64,000 nucleotides of DNA from Cohnella pontilimi. GTDB lineage: Bacteria > Bacillota > Bacilli > Paenibacillales > Paenibacillaceae. Below are positions 35,068 through 43,556 of the stretch, piece after piece. A program made the position numbers and the translations under genes. Position 1 is the first letter of the stretch; the number at the start of each line of letters is the position of its first letter. The notes beneath the pieces were generated by a model. It saw only the letters and a program-made list of their open reading frames with translations, made no database searches and was not told where the DNA came from. The DNA is taken from assembly GCF_005049045.1 (NCBI RefSeq), contig NZ_SUPK01000003.1, positions 372,001 through 436,000 on the forward strand. The letters run 5' to 3'.

Positions 35068-35514
35068 CTATTCGAATATTCGAACCGTTTTGACTAGAAG
35101 TGCCTTCAGCGTTTCGAATTCCTCCTTCGTCATCCCAACTTTCACCCTCTCTTCCACCACAGCCGTTAGATGTTGGGTCTCCGCCGCCATTTTCAAACCC
35201 GCCTCCGTGAGGTAAATTTGTTTGGATCGTCCGTCCTCCGGATGATCTTTACGGATAATGAATCCCTTATTCTCTAACCCGTTCAACAAACTGGTCACGC
35301 TTGGCCGTTCGATCATCAGAATGGGTTCCAATTGGGATGGGGTTATACCGGGAAAATGGCGAATCACGCTCAATGCGCTCCACAGCGTATGCGTCAGTCC
35401 GGTTGGTCCGAGCAGCTTCTCCACTTCTCTGCGAAGCGTAATAAAAGTTGTTTTAACCAGCCGGCCGATCGGCCCATTATCCCACTGCCATTCCTCATGC
35501 TCTGTTCCTGTCAT
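35068..35514 (-). CDS. MarR-family transcriptional regulator
   Basis: A 148-residue winged-helix regulator; the DNA-binding part is GITPSQLEPILMIERPSVTS, the wing KDHPEDGRSKQIYLTEAG. The perfect 20-bp palindrome at 35529..35548 overlaps its promoter and a weaker copy precedes the VOC gene downstream, so it probably represses both until a phenolic or electrophilic ligand binds. Confidence 0.92.
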   Translation of the reverse strand: MTGTEHEEWQWDNGPIGRLVKTTFITLRREVEKLLGPTGLTHTLWSALSVIRHFPGITPSQLEPILMIERPSVTSLLNGLENKGFIIRKDHPEDGRSKQIYLTEAGLKMAAETQHLTAVVEERVKVGMTKEEFETLKALLVKTVRIFE

Positions 35515-35528
35515 CCATCAACACTCCA

Positions 35529-35548
35529 TTAGTTAGAATTCTAACTAA
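35529..35548. promoter_or_regulatory. perfect MarR operator
   Basis: TTAGTTAGAATTCTAACTAA is a perfect 20-bp palindrome, 14 bp upstream of the marR start codon. The size and two-fold symmetry match MarR-dimer sites. Confidence 0.75.
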
Positions 35549-35622
35549 ATAATATCCAAAACCACATGAACTGTAAAGGCCTAAGCAGGTCACGGTAATA
35601 GCATTAATTTGAATTCTATAAG

Positions 35623-36180
35623 CTAGTGAAGCTTGCAAAAACAACTTTCGATATGATCGTTTACCATGCCGCTTGCCTGCATAAACGCATAGCAGATGGT
35701 GGAGCCGACGAAGGTCATCCCTTTTCTTTTCAAAGCTTTGCTCATTTGATCCGACTCCGGGGTACTTGCAGGCACTTCGCTCATCACCTTCCAGTGATTC
35801 TGAATGGGCTTGTTCCCTACAAAAGACCACAGATAATCGGAAAAGCTGCCTTCCTCTCTTTGGATTTGAAGAGCGACATTGGCATTTTTTATGGCTGCCG
35901 CAATTTTTAAGCGATTTCGCACAATGCCCGGATTTAATAGTAACTCGGCGATCTTCTCCTCCTTGTAGGAGGCAACCTTTTCTATTTCGAAGTTATCGAA
36001 TGCTTTGCGATAATTTTCGCGCTTTTTTAAAATCGTATACCAGCTCAGCCCCGCTTGTGCGCCTTCCAGTATCAGAAACTCGAACAATTCTCTGTCCCCT
36101 CTTAACGGGACTCCCCATTCTTCATCGTGATAAGCGATGTATAGCGGATCTTCATTTACCCAGCCGCATCTTTGAATCAA
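35623..36180 (-). CDS. tag: DNA-3-methyladenine glycosylase I
   Basis: A 185-residue Tag enzyme of base-excision repair. RCGWVNEDPLYIAYHDEEWG holds Cys5 and His18 of the zinc site, SWYTILKKRENYRKAFDNFE is the helix-hairpin region, and the C-terminal NDHIESCFC closes the zinc site with His and Cys. Length is normal for Tag. It removes N3-methyladenine from DNA and appears to be an independent gene. Confidence 0.95.
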   Translation of the reverse strand: MIQRCGWVNEDPLYIAYHDEEWGVPLRGDRELFEFLILEGAQAGLSWYTILKKRENYRKAFDNFEIEKVASYKEEKIAELLLNPGIVRNRLKIAAAIKNANVALQIQREEGSFSDYLWSFVGNKPIQNHWKVMSEVPASTPESDQMSKALKRKGMTFVGSTICYAFMQASGMVNDHIESCFCKLH

Positions 36181-36235
36181 ACGAATTTCCCCCAGTCCAA
36201 TTACTCCATATGCACCAAATTAATATCGTCAAAGT

Positions 36236-38341
36236 TTATTCTTTCACTTGCAAAAGCCGAAGGCTGTTAAGCGTAACAATAAGCGTTGCCCCCATATCTG
36301 CAAATACCGCCATCCACAGCGTGAGCCAGCCCGGGATTATAAGCAGAAGCGCTGCAACTTTGATTAGCAACGATATGCTGATGTTTTCCTTGATAATTGT
36401 CATCGTTTTGCGGCTTAATTGAATGGCAAATGGAAGCTTTCTAAGATCATCGCCCATCAGCGCAATGTCTGCCGTTTCAAGAGCGGTATCCGTACCTGCT
36501 CCGCCCATGGCAATCCCTACAGTTGCGCTGGCAAGCGCCGGGGCGTCATTGACGCCATCCCCCACCATTGCCACATTGCCGTTTTGTTTTAGCGCCTTAA
36601 TGGCCTCGAGCTTTTGTGCGGGCATCAGCTCAGCTTTTACTTCGTCAATGCCAACCGCCTTTGCGACTGCGTTGGCCGTGGCTTTGTTGTCACCCGTGAG
36701 TATCACGGTTTTTTTGATTCCAAGACTGTGGAGCTTTTCAATCAGAGAGCGGCTGCTGCTGCGCACTTCGTCGGCAACAGCGAGAAGGGCTGTCATTTCT
36801 TGCTCCGTTCCAAGGAGCATTACGGTCTTTCCTTGGCTCTGCAGCGCCAGGATTTGTTCGCTTACCGCGGCATCCATTTGCATCATCTCGGAGAAGAGAA
36901 GCGGGCTGCCGATGTAATACATCTCTCCACGAACAATTGCTTTTGCGCCCTTGCCGGTGATCGATTGAAACTGATCCGCTTTATAAGCATGAAGATCAAC
37001 GGAAGCGTCGTCAGCCTTTTTGACGATTGCGGAGGCGAGCGGGTGCTCTGACCATTTTTCAATGCTCGCTGCAATGCCTAGAATATCTTGCTCCTCTGCT
37101 GAGCCAATTCGGACGACATCCGTTACAACCGGCGCGCCTTTCGTAAGTGTTCCTGTTTTATCAAACGCGATTGCTGTAAGCCGCCCTGTCTCTTCCAGGT
37201 GAATACCGCCTTTGATTAACACGCCATTTCGCGCCGCGTTACCTATTGCCGTTACAATCGATACCGGCGTTGAAATCACAAGCGCACACGGGCAGCCGAC
37301 GACAAGCAGCGCCAGTGCTCGGTAAATCCAGGCGCCCCAGTCACCAACCATAAGCGGTGGAATAATAGCAGTCAGAAGCGCTGCGAGCATTATACCTGGC
37401 GTATAATATTTTGCAAATCGATCCACAAAAGCCTGCGACGGCGCCTTCTCTGCTTGTGCCTCTTCAACGAGGTGAATGATCCTTGCGATCGTCGTATCCT
37501 CTGCATGTTTGGTGACTCGAATTTCTAACAAGCCTTCTTCATTTAGCGTGCCGGCAAATACGTCGTCGCCCTTCGTTTTCGACACCGGGAGCGACTCGCC
37601 GGTGATAGCCGCTTGATTCACCATAGCATGTTCGCTTAAGACCGAACCGTCCATGGCAATTTTCTGCCCTGGCTTTACGATCATGATATCGCCTATTGCA
37701 ATTTGATCGACTGGAACCTGCAGCTCCTCATTTCCCCTGCGAATGATCGCTTCTTTAGGCGCCACATCCATAAGAGAGCGAATCGACTGACGCGCTTTTT
37801 CCATCGAGTAACTCTCGAGCGCTTCGCTGATGGCAAATAGAAAAACAACCGTCGCCCCTTCAGCCCATTGACCGATTGCTGCTGCGCCTAAAATCGCGAT
37901 CGTCATAATGGTGTTCATGTTGAAGCTCAATTTAACGAGGCTCTTGATCCCTTTGATAAACAGCGTATAGCCGCCAATTATGATGGTTAAGCCGAAAAGT
38001 ATTGTCGCCGAGTTTTGTCCATCGCCTGCGATGTAACCGGCAGCCAAGAGAGCGGCAGAAATAAAAATCTGTACCGTCGATTTCTTTTTCCAAAACGGCT
38101 CGCGCACGATCCCCCGCTTCTCTTTTTCCGGATAAACCCTCAAGCCTTCGAATGCTCCGGCTTTTTCAAGCTCGGCAACTGACGCTTCACCGATAACTGA
38201 AAGTTTTGAGGCGCCGAAATTGACCTTAGCCTCTTTAACCTCCGACAGATTCTTTACGTTTTGTTCAAATTTCGTTGCACAGTTAGCGCATGTTAAGCCT
38301 TGCACGCGGTACACGCTTTTTTTCTCTGCTGTCTCAGACAT
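36236..38341 (-). CDS. cadA: cadmium/zinc-transporting P1B-type ATPase
   Basis: A 701-residue metal-efflux ATPase. The N-terminal HMA domain has GLTCANC (Cys18, Cys21); TGES is the actuator motif; GCPCALV (Cys350, Cys352) is the P1B-2 (Zn/Cd/Pb) transmembrane signature; DKTGTLTKG carries the phosphorylated Asp394; [10 protein letters not shown] is the hinge. I chose ATG 38341: GGAGG is 9 nt upstream and it overlaps the regulator gene's stop by eight bases. Exports Cd2+/Zn2+/Pb2+ from the cytoplasm. Base composition is lower in G+C than the first 30 kb, so it may be acquired. Confidence 0.95.
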   Translation of the reverse strand: MSETAEKKSVYRVQGLTCANCATKFEQNVKNLSEVKEAKVNFGASKLSVIGEASVAELEKAGAFEGLRVYPEKEKRGIVREPFWKKKSTVQIFISAALLAAGYIAGDGQNSATILFGLTIIIGGYTLFIKGIKSLVKLSFNMNTIMTIAILGAAAIGQWAEGATVVFLFAISEALESYSMEKARQSIRSLMDVAPKEAIIRRGNEELQVPVDQIAIGDIMIVKPGQKIAMDGSVLSEHAMVNQAAITGESLPVSKTKGDDVFAGTLNEEGLLEIRVTKHAEDTTIARIIHLVEEAQAEKAPSQAFVDRFAKYYTPGIMLAALLTAIIPPLMVGDWGAWIYRALALLVVGCPCALVISTPVSIVTAIGNAARNGVLIKGGIHLEETGRLTAIAFDKTGTLTKGAPVVTDVVRIGSAEEQDILGIAASIEKWSEHPLASAIVKKADDASVDLHAYKADQFQSITGKGAKAIVRGEMYYIGSPLLFSEMMQMDAAVSEQILALQSQGKTVMLLGTEQEMTALLAVADEVRSSSRSLIEKLHSLGIKKTVILTGDNKATANAVAKAVGIDEVKAELMPAQKLEAIKALKQNGNVAMVGDGVNDAPALASATVGIAMGGAGTDTALETADIALMGDDLRKLPFAIQLSRKTMTIIKENISISLLIKVAALLLIIPGWLTLWMAVFADMGATLIVTLNSLRLLQVKE

Positions 38342-38612
38342 GCGCCTTTTCCTCCCGCTGGTGCGCCATTGCAAGCATAATGAGCTGTTTTACATGATCA
38401 TCGTCAAGCGAATAGAACACGAGCTTGCCTTCTTTACGATATTTAGCAAGCCCCATATTCTTCAGCGTTCGCAGATGATGGGAAACGTTTGCGATCGTGG
38501 ATCCCGTAATATTGGCGACATCGCACACGCAAAGCTCCTCTTCCTTGGAGAGCGCGTAAGCGATTTTCATTCGGGTATCGTCGGCCAATGGTACCGTAAA
38601 TTTCCAACTCAT
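38334..38612 (-). CDS. ArsR/SmtB-family metal regulator (CadC-like, short)
   Basis: A 92-residue winged helix with the CadC metal-binding helix motif [11 protein letters not shown] and recognition helix [17 protein letters not shown]. Known CadC proteins are about 120 residues and have an N-terminal arm with a Cys that helps bind Cd; here the family alignment begins only at [13 protein letters not shown] and is preceded by an unrelated MSWKFTVPL. No ribosome site precedes ATG 38612. It overlaps cadA by eight bases, so it is still coupled to it. It may be an N-terminally truncated allele, or it may start from an unconventional site. Confidence 0.8.
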   Translation of the reverse strand: MSWKFTVPLADDTRMKIAYALSKEEELCVCDVANITGSTIANVSHHLRTLKNMGLAKYRKEGKLVFYSLDDDHVKQLIMLAMAHQREEKAHV

Positions 38613-38643
38613 TCAAGTGGGCATTAGAATGTTAACAATAAAA

Positions 38644-38669
38644 GACGTCCCGCGCGGACGCCTTTTTTT
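38644..38669. terminator. hairpin upstream of the cadC-like gene
   Basis: GACGTCC / GGACGCC stem (one mismatch) followed by T7 on the plus strand and CTTTTATT on the minus strand. No gene transcribed towards it is visible on the plus strand, so it may be left over from a rearrangement that also cut the regulator's N-terminus. Confidence 0.5.
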
Positions 38670-38806
38670 ATGATTTTTTCGTCGATTGCTGTCAACTTAA
38701 TTTATTCTAATCCCCTAATTGCCACATAAAAAGAAACTTACCCAAAAAAGTGGTGTCTAAACCATTTGAATATCATCAAGATTTGAAAGTGAGGAGAAAC
38801 GAGCTC

Positions 38807-40180
38807 GTGAGGAAGTTTTTAATCGTATTTAGCTTTGCAGTTTTTTTCGCCGTCATATTCTCCGGACAAAAGATGTATGCCGCAAGCGCCTCCCCCAACC
38901 TGTATCTAAACGGAACTAAGCTTAACCCTCCGCAGCCGCCGACCATCGTTAACGGAACAACGTTTGTTCCGGTTCGCGTTATTTCGGAGTCGCTTGGTTA
39001 TCGCGTGGATTACAATAAAGCGAGTCGAAAAATCTTAATAAAAAGTGATGAAAAGAGTCTTACGCTTAGCCTTGACAGCGCAGTAGCGCTGATCGATAAC
39101 CGTAAGGTGAATATGCCGTCTAAGCCTCTCATTGTGAAAGGCTACAGCATGCTGCCGTTGCGTTTTATCGCAGAACAGTTTGGTCTTCAAGTTTCTTGGG
39201 ACGCCAAAAGTCGTTCGGTGCTGCTTGTGAATCCCGTTGTGACTCCGCCTTCCAATGCTCCGGGTAAAAACGTGATCCAGAACATCGTCATGTCGCCGGA
39301 TAACAGCATTACGTTGTCGTATCTAGGCGATGTTACATATTCGACGATGTATCTGCAAAACCCGGACCGGATTGTCATTGATGTGCCGAACGCGTCATTG
39401 GATAACGGCTTTAACGGATTCGTGAATTCAAATGATCCGACCACTTTTACTGGGTCCATTGCGGTAAATAATCCACTGGTGTCTCAAATTAGGTATGGGC
39501 TATATGATGACAAAACGTCAACCATACGTTTTGTGCTTGATATGGCTTCGAGTGCCGCCATCTCTGGTGTTCAAAATAAAGAACAAAAGCAAATTGTATT
39601 TACCCTCAAACCAAGTGATACGGTGCCAACTCCAAAACCTTCGCGTAAATTTAAGGTTGTAATTGATGCAGGTCATGGCGGAAAAGACCCCGGCGCTATT
39701 TCTGCAAGCCGCAGCAAAATGGAGAAGACCTTTACGCTGGCAATTGCAACCAAGGTCCAAGCGCTTCTTTCGAAAGACAGCAACATTGAAGTGATCATGA
39801 CGCGGTCCGGTGATACTTACCCGACTCTTACTGACCGGACAAACCTTGCAAATGGCGTAAATGCCGATGTGTTTGTCTCCATTCACGCAAATGCGGCTTC
39901 TTCTGCTGCCCACGGCTCGGAAGTGTTCTACCTGCATCAAAACAGCAAAGAGCTGGCGCAGATTATGCATAATAACATTCAGGCCATGGTTGGCTTTTAT
40001 GACCGCGGCGTAAAAACAGCTAATTTTCATGTCATCCGTGAGACGAACATGCCGGCTGTTCTCCTTGAAATGGGTTTTATTTCGAATCCGGATGAAGAAA
40101 AGAAGTTGTTTAACGACAGCGTGCAGCAGACAATGGCTGAAGCCATTGCCGTATCCATTAAGCAGTTTCTGAAGTTGTAA
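38807..40180 (+). CDS. N-acetylmuramoyl-L-alanine amidase with CuAO-N1 and AMIN domains
   Basis: A 457-residue secreted cell-wall amidase. Signal peptide RKFLIVFSFAVFFAVIFSG ends near KMYAA. Two copper-amine-oxidase-N1 wall-associated repeats follow (TFVPVRVISESLGYRVDYN; MLPLRFIAEQFGLQVSWD), then an AMIN domain (about 150-265) and a C-terminal Amidase_3 zinc domain with DAGHGGKDPG (His about 290), SIHANA and the glutamate in LLEMGFISN. I chose the GTG at 38807 because GAGGAG lies 10 nt upstream; an earlier GTG at 38750 lacks one. Cleaves the amide between MurNAc and L-Ala, probably in cell separation. Confidence 0.92.
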   Translation: MRKFLIVFSFAVFFAVIFSGQKMYAASASPNLYLNGTKLNPPQPPTIVNGTTFVPVRVISESLGYRVDYNKASRKILIKSDEKSLTLSLDSAVALIDNRKVNMPSKPLIVKGYSMLPLRFIAEQFGLQVSWDAKSRSVLLVNPVVTPPSNAPGKNVIQNIVMSPDNSITLSYLGDVTYSTMYLQNPDRIVIDVPNASLDNGFNGFVNSNDPTTFTGSIAVNNPLVSQIRYGLYDDKTSTIRFVLDMASSAAISGVQNKEQKQIVFTLKPSDTVPTPKPSRKFKVVIDAGHGGKDPGAISASRSKMEKTFTLAIATKVQALLSKDSNIEVIMTRSGDTYPTLTDRTNLANGVNADVFVSIHANAASSAAHGSEVFYLHQNSKELAQIMHNNIQAMVGFYDRGVKTANFHVIRETNMPAVLLEMGFISNPDEEKKLFNDSVQQTMAEAIAVSIKQFLKL

Positions 40181-40244
40181 ACAAATGTTCAGTCCCGATG
40201 AGCCAAAGATAAGCGGGTCTTGTGAATATATAGCGATGTCGCGA

Positions 40245-41360
40245 TCACGGTTCGTTTTGCATCGTCTGGATTTGTCTTGGAGCGTTCGGTGCAGCTTCAA
40301 TAAAGCTTGCCGGAATGGCATCTCCTGCCTTCATCTCGCCTTCCGCAATAAACTTGGTCATGTTCGTCTCGAAGAACGATGGCTTCGTTTCCCAAACGCG
40401 GCTAGGAACCGTCAAACCGAAGTGCCCTTCCGCGTCCGGAATGGTAACGGTGTAATCGGTACCTTGCGGAATATCCAATCCGACCACCACTCCGGTATAT
40501 AAGGCGCCCGGGGCGGTATGGCTGACTAGCGTCGGCGGCTTGTCGGCGATGACCGTTCCCTCTCGGGGCAGCGTGATGTCGATATTCAAACTCGTGTCTT
40601 CGGGGAGGCGATAGATTTTCCCCTCCGGCAGCGTATATTTCACCGAATTGTATCGAACGGATAAGTTCGTCTCTTCATCTTCTTCCGGCAAATAAAACAT
40701 TTCATAGCGACCATCTTTATCCGTGGCGACGGATTTGGCAAAACCTTCTCCGCCGTCTCGATCAATCCACACGGTCGCTCCTTGAACCGGCTTTCCGTCC
40801 GCGTCCTTCACGGTACCGGAGATCCGGTATTTGTCCTGCTGGAAGTACGCGACCGAAGCGGTTTTGTCGGCCAGCAGTCTCCCTTTCACGACGGTTTTTT
40901 CCGGGTCTTGTGCGGACTTGGCTGCGGATTCGATGACGATGGGGTAATAAACCCGCATGGCCGCGGAAATGGAAAGACCTTTGTTTTGCTCGTCATGACT
41001 TAACGACGCTCCGTCCAATTTCGCCGTGTCGAGAGAGATGACCTTCACGGCCGTGGTTCCCAGCAGGCTCTGATCCAGCAGGATTTCGAATTTGCCGCTC
41101 GCGTCCGTCTCGATATCACGTTTATTATCCCCTGCTCGCAGTAACGCTCCGGCGACAGGTTTGCTTCCGAGTAACAGTGTACCTCCCACGCTGGACCGGT
41201 GAGATCCGTCCATTTTCCACTGTTTGAGGGAAAAAGCCGTCTGATCCAGGCGGATTTCGAAAGCTTGTTCCTGTTTGCCCCCGGACGTTTGGTTACCCGT
41301 GCAGCCGGCGGCCACTGCCGCAAGCAGCAGAAGCACGAACGCTTTGGTCATGAATCTCAT
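40245..41360 (-). CDS. lipoprotein with carboxypeptidase-regulatory-like domain
   Basis: A 371-residue surface lipoprotein. Signal peptide RFMTKAFVLLLLAAVA with lipobox AAGC (Cys about 20). Two beta-sandwich segments of the carboxypeptidase regulatory/CNA-B type follow, seen in VGGTLLLGSKPVAGALLRAG with TDASGKFEI, and in YRISGTVKDADGKPVQGATV with TDKDGRYEMFYLPEEDEE. I chose ATG 41360 with AAGGAGG 9 nt upstream. It is 73 bp behind the quinoprotein gene, separated by a hairpin, and probably belongs to the same unit. No enzymatic residue is visible; it may be a scaffold or ligand-binding partner on the membrane surface. Confidence 0.75.
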   Translation of the reverse strand: MRFMTKAFVLLLLAAVAAGCTGNQTSGGKQEQAFEIRLDQTAFSLKQWKMDGSHRSSVGGTLLLGSKPVAGALLRAGDNKRDIETDASGKFEILLDQSLLGTTAVKVISLDTAKLDGASLSHDEQNKGLSISAAMRVYYPIVIESAAKSAQDPEKTVVKGRLLADKTASVAYFQQDKYRISGTVKDADGKPVQGATVWIDRDGGEGFAKSVATDKDGRYEMFYLPEEDEETNLSVRYNSVKYTLPEGKIYRLPEDTSLNIDITLPREGTVIADKPPTLVSHTAPGALYTGVVVGLDIPQGTDYTVTIPDAEGHFGLTVPSRVWETKPSFFETNMTKFIAEGEMKAGDAIPASFIEAAPNAPRQIQTMQNEP

Positions 41361-41384
41361 GGGGCTATTCCTCCTTACCAAATC

Positions 41385-41412
41385 AAAAGCGGGTCCCGAA
41401 GAACCCGCTTTT
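41385..41412 (-). terminator. hairpin between the quinoprotein and the lipoprotein genes
   Basis: Perfect 10-bp stem AAAAGCGGGT / ACCCGCTTTT with an 8-nt loop, followed by GATTT on the minus strand. A partial terminator that would lower expression of the downstream lipoprotein. Confidence 0.65.
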
Positions 41413-41433
41413 CTTACCCTTGCAACTTTCGGA

Positions 41434-43176
41434 TTACTTGCCGCCTTCGGAGTGTGCATTGCCGTTATCAGCTTTGCCCGTGCCGCCTTGCGTTTTGTCG
41501 CCGCCGAGCGCGAAGACGTGAATTTTCGGCTTATTGCCGCCGGACGTGAAGGTCAGATATTCCTTACCGTCGACGGTGAAAAGCGCCGGTGCCGCTTGGA
41601 TGTTGTCTCCGGCAGTTTGGAACGACCAGAGAACCTTACCGGTTTTGATATCCATGGCGTTGATTTTGCCGTCCAGTTCGCCATAGAAAGCGAGGCCGGT
41701 ATCCGTGCTCGTCAATCCGCCGCGCATCATGTCTTTCGTCTTGTTCTGGTACACTTGTTTGCCGGTATTGACGTCAATCGCGGTAATGGTGCCGTAAGGT
41801 ACGATATCGGCCGGGACTTCGCCCATGGCGGTGCCGAACGCCCATGCTCCATTAAACGATTTGTCGAATGCGTGATCTTGGTCTTTGGCCTTCTTGATCA
41901 AAGCAGGGTATTCGATGCCCGGAATGAGGACATAGTTCGTCGCCGGATCGTACGTCTCCGGAGCGTAGTTCTCTCCACCGAGCGTGCCCGGGTAGACCAG
42001 CACGCCTTCTTCCGTCGGTACCGGGTGGTCGATCTTCGCGAACGGTACACCGTCCCAAATCACTTTGCCGGTAGCCGCGTCCCATGCCCACCATTGGCCG
42101 GATTTGCCGCCTTCGACGACGACTTTTTGCTGTTTGCCGTTTACCGTGGCTTTCATAATCATCGGGGACGCCGCAGCATCGTAGTCCCACTCGTCATGGC
42201 TGACTTCCTGCTGCGCCCAGATGAGCTTGCCCGTCGCCGCTTCGACCGCGACGACCGAGTCCGTGTAGGGGTTGGCGCCGGGACGGTCTTTGCCGAAGAA
42301 GTCCGGAGCTGGGTTGCCCACGGAGAAGTACATGATGCCGGTCTCTTCGTCGATGGCGACCGGGTTCCACACGGCACCGCCGCCATGATATTTGCTGTTT
42401 TTGAGCCAATCTTGTCCTTTCGGCGGAACCGTCCAGAACGGTGCGTCCCAAGCCGGGGAAAGATCGCTGGCTTTGTACGCCATAACGAAACCGCGCACGC
42501 CATTGTCACCGCCGCTGCTTCCGATATAGATACTGCCGTTGTAATAAATCGGGGCCGTCGTCTCGTAGTATCCATTTTCCAGTGTAACGCCTTCGACCGC
42601 GTCTGAGATGGCGACCTGTTTAACCAATGCACCGGTTTTTTGATCCAGCGCCACGATTTGATTATCGGTGGTCAACATGAATACTTTGCCTTCGCCGACC
42701 GCAACGCCTCGGTTGGCGACGATGCCGCCCTTGCTGATTTTCTCCAGCATCGCAGCGTCCGGCTTCCAATGCCACAGTTGTTTACCAGTTGTGCCTTCAA
42801 AGGCGAATACCTGGTTGCCGCCCGTGGTGATATAGATCACGCCGTCTACGACGACCGGATAAGACTGGTTGCCGTTTTTCACGTCTTTGTCGAGCGATTT
42901 GAAGTCGGCGGTCCACACGACACCGAGATCGTTTGCGTTGTCCGCTGTGATTTGGGTAAACGGAACGTGACGGGTGTTGCCCAAATCAAAGCCGTAGGTC
43001 GGGAAATTCTCGAATGACGCGCCGGCGGCTGCCGAAGGCGAAGAAGATGCCGATGCAGAAGCCGAAGAAGATGCCGACGGGGATGTCGAAGCATCGGAGT
43101 TGTTATTGCTGTTGCATGCTGTAAGTGCGAGCATTGCGGCCATCACTGCGCCGGACAAAGCCATTTTCTTATTCAA
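41434..43176 (-). CDS. PQQ-type quinoprotein dehydrogenase lipoprotein with lanthanide-type active site
   Basis: A 580-residue lipoprotein. Signal peptide NKKMALSGAVMAAMLALTAC has lipobox Cys21, a Ser/Ala linker runs to about residue 52, and an eight-bladed PQQ propeller follows (repeats such as GVIYITTGGNQVFAFEGTTG, GKVFMLTTDNQIVALDQKTG). Methanol/alcohol-dehydrogenase signatures are NRGVAVG (154-160), GGDNGVRG (221-228), GGGAVWN, GNPAP (Asn287) and SHDEWDYDAA, with catalytic Asp330 and an additional Asp at 332. An Asp two residues after the catalytic Asp is the mark of lanthanide-dependent XoxF-type enzymes; calcium MxaF types have Ala or Thr there. Metal Glu of XoxF is Asp223 here. No haem domain is fused. 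I chose TTG 43176 (GGAGG 8 nt upstream). Substrate and cofactor use are inferred from family. Confidence 0.85.
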   Translation of the reverse strand: MNKKMALSGAVMAAMLALTACNSNNNSDASTSPSASSSASASASSSPSAAAGASFENFPTYGFDLGNTRHVPFTQITADNANDLGVVWTADFKSLDKDVKNGNQSYPVVVDGVIYITTGGNQVFAFEGTTGKQLWHWKPDAAMLEKISKGGIVANRGVAVGEGKVFMLTTDNQIVALDQKTGALVKQVAISDAVEGVTLENGYYETTAPIYYNGSIYIGSSGGDNGVRGFVMAYKASDLSPAWDAPFWTVPPKGQDWLKNSKYHGGGAVWNPVAIDEETGIMYFSVGNPAPDFFGKDRPGANPYTDSVVAVEAATGKLIWAQQEVSHDEWDYDAAASPMIMKATVNGKQQKVVVEGGKSGQWWAWDAATGKVIWDGVPFAKIDHPVPTEEGVLVYPGTLGGENYAPETYDPATNYVLIPGIEYPALIKKAKDQDHAFDKSFNGAWAFGTAMGEVPADIVPYGTITAIDVNTGKQVYQNKTKDMMRGGLTSTDTGLAFYGELDGKINAMDIKTGKVLWSFQTAGDNIQAAPALFTVDGKEYLTFTSGGNKPKIHVFALGGDKTQGGTGKADNGNAHSEGGK

Positions 43177-43350
43177 GGTATGTTCCTCCCGTATCGAATC
43201 TTGTAAACCTATTACTGAGAAAAAACATTTTTTCATTTTTTCGAAAATGACCGCGACGTCAGAACCGCTTGCGTGTGTCGATTACGTGTGGCGGTACGCG
43301 GGTTTCCGAAAAAGAGGACCCCTTTCTAGTTGAAAAAATGGACGGATTTA

Positions 43351-43364
43351 TCTTACTAATAAGA
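43351..43364. promoter_or_regulatory. operator of the quinoprotein promoter
   Basis: TCTTACTAATAAGA, inverted repeat TCTTA/TAAGA with a 4-nt centre, about 13-26 bp downstream of the predicted start of the minus-strand transcript. It differs by one base from the site at 43506..43519. Confidence 0.55.
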
Positions 43365-43383
43365 CACATAACATTCACAAAGC

Positions 43384-43412
43384 ATATTACGCCCATCGTT
43401 ATTTTTCGTCAA
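43384..43412 (-). promoter_or_regulatory. promoter of the quinoprotein gene
   Basis: On the minus strand: -35 TTGACG (43412..43407), 17-bp spacer ending GGGCG, -10 TAATAT (43389..43384). The TTGACGA and GGGCGTA elements are repeated in the divergent promoter of the cupredoxin gene. Confidence 0.6.
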
Positions 43413-43459
43413 TGGGGTATTTCAATGTTTTGAATTCACAATATTTGTACAGAAAAAAT

Positions 43460-43489
43460 TTGACGAGCGCGGAACTTTGGGCGTATACT
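43460..43489 (+). promoter_or_regulatory. promoter of the cupredoxin gene
   Basis: -35 TTGACG (43460..43465), 18-bp spacer ending GGGCG, -10 TATACT (43484..43489). Same -35 and same GGGCGTA before the -10 as the divergent quinoprotein promoter. Confidence 0.6.
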
Positions 43490-43505
43490 GATTCGTTGAC
43501 GGGAG

Positions 43506-43519
43506 TCTTACTGATAAGA
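43506..43519. promoter_or_regulatory. operator of the cupredoxin promoter
   Basis: TCTTACTGATAAGA, 13/14 identical to 43351..43364 and at an equivalent place just downstream of the predicted transcription start, about 38 bp before the ATG. Confidence 0.55.
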
Positions 43520-43556
43520 AATTAGCATCATTTATTCACATCAAGGGGGATTGAAC

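Noticed and set aside
43420-43450. Possible Rex-type sites (TTGTGAATTC, TTTGTGAATG) upstream of the quinoprotein promoter
   Set aside because: Only half sites with poor symmetry are present, and the TCTTACTnATAAGA repeats are a much stronger signal.
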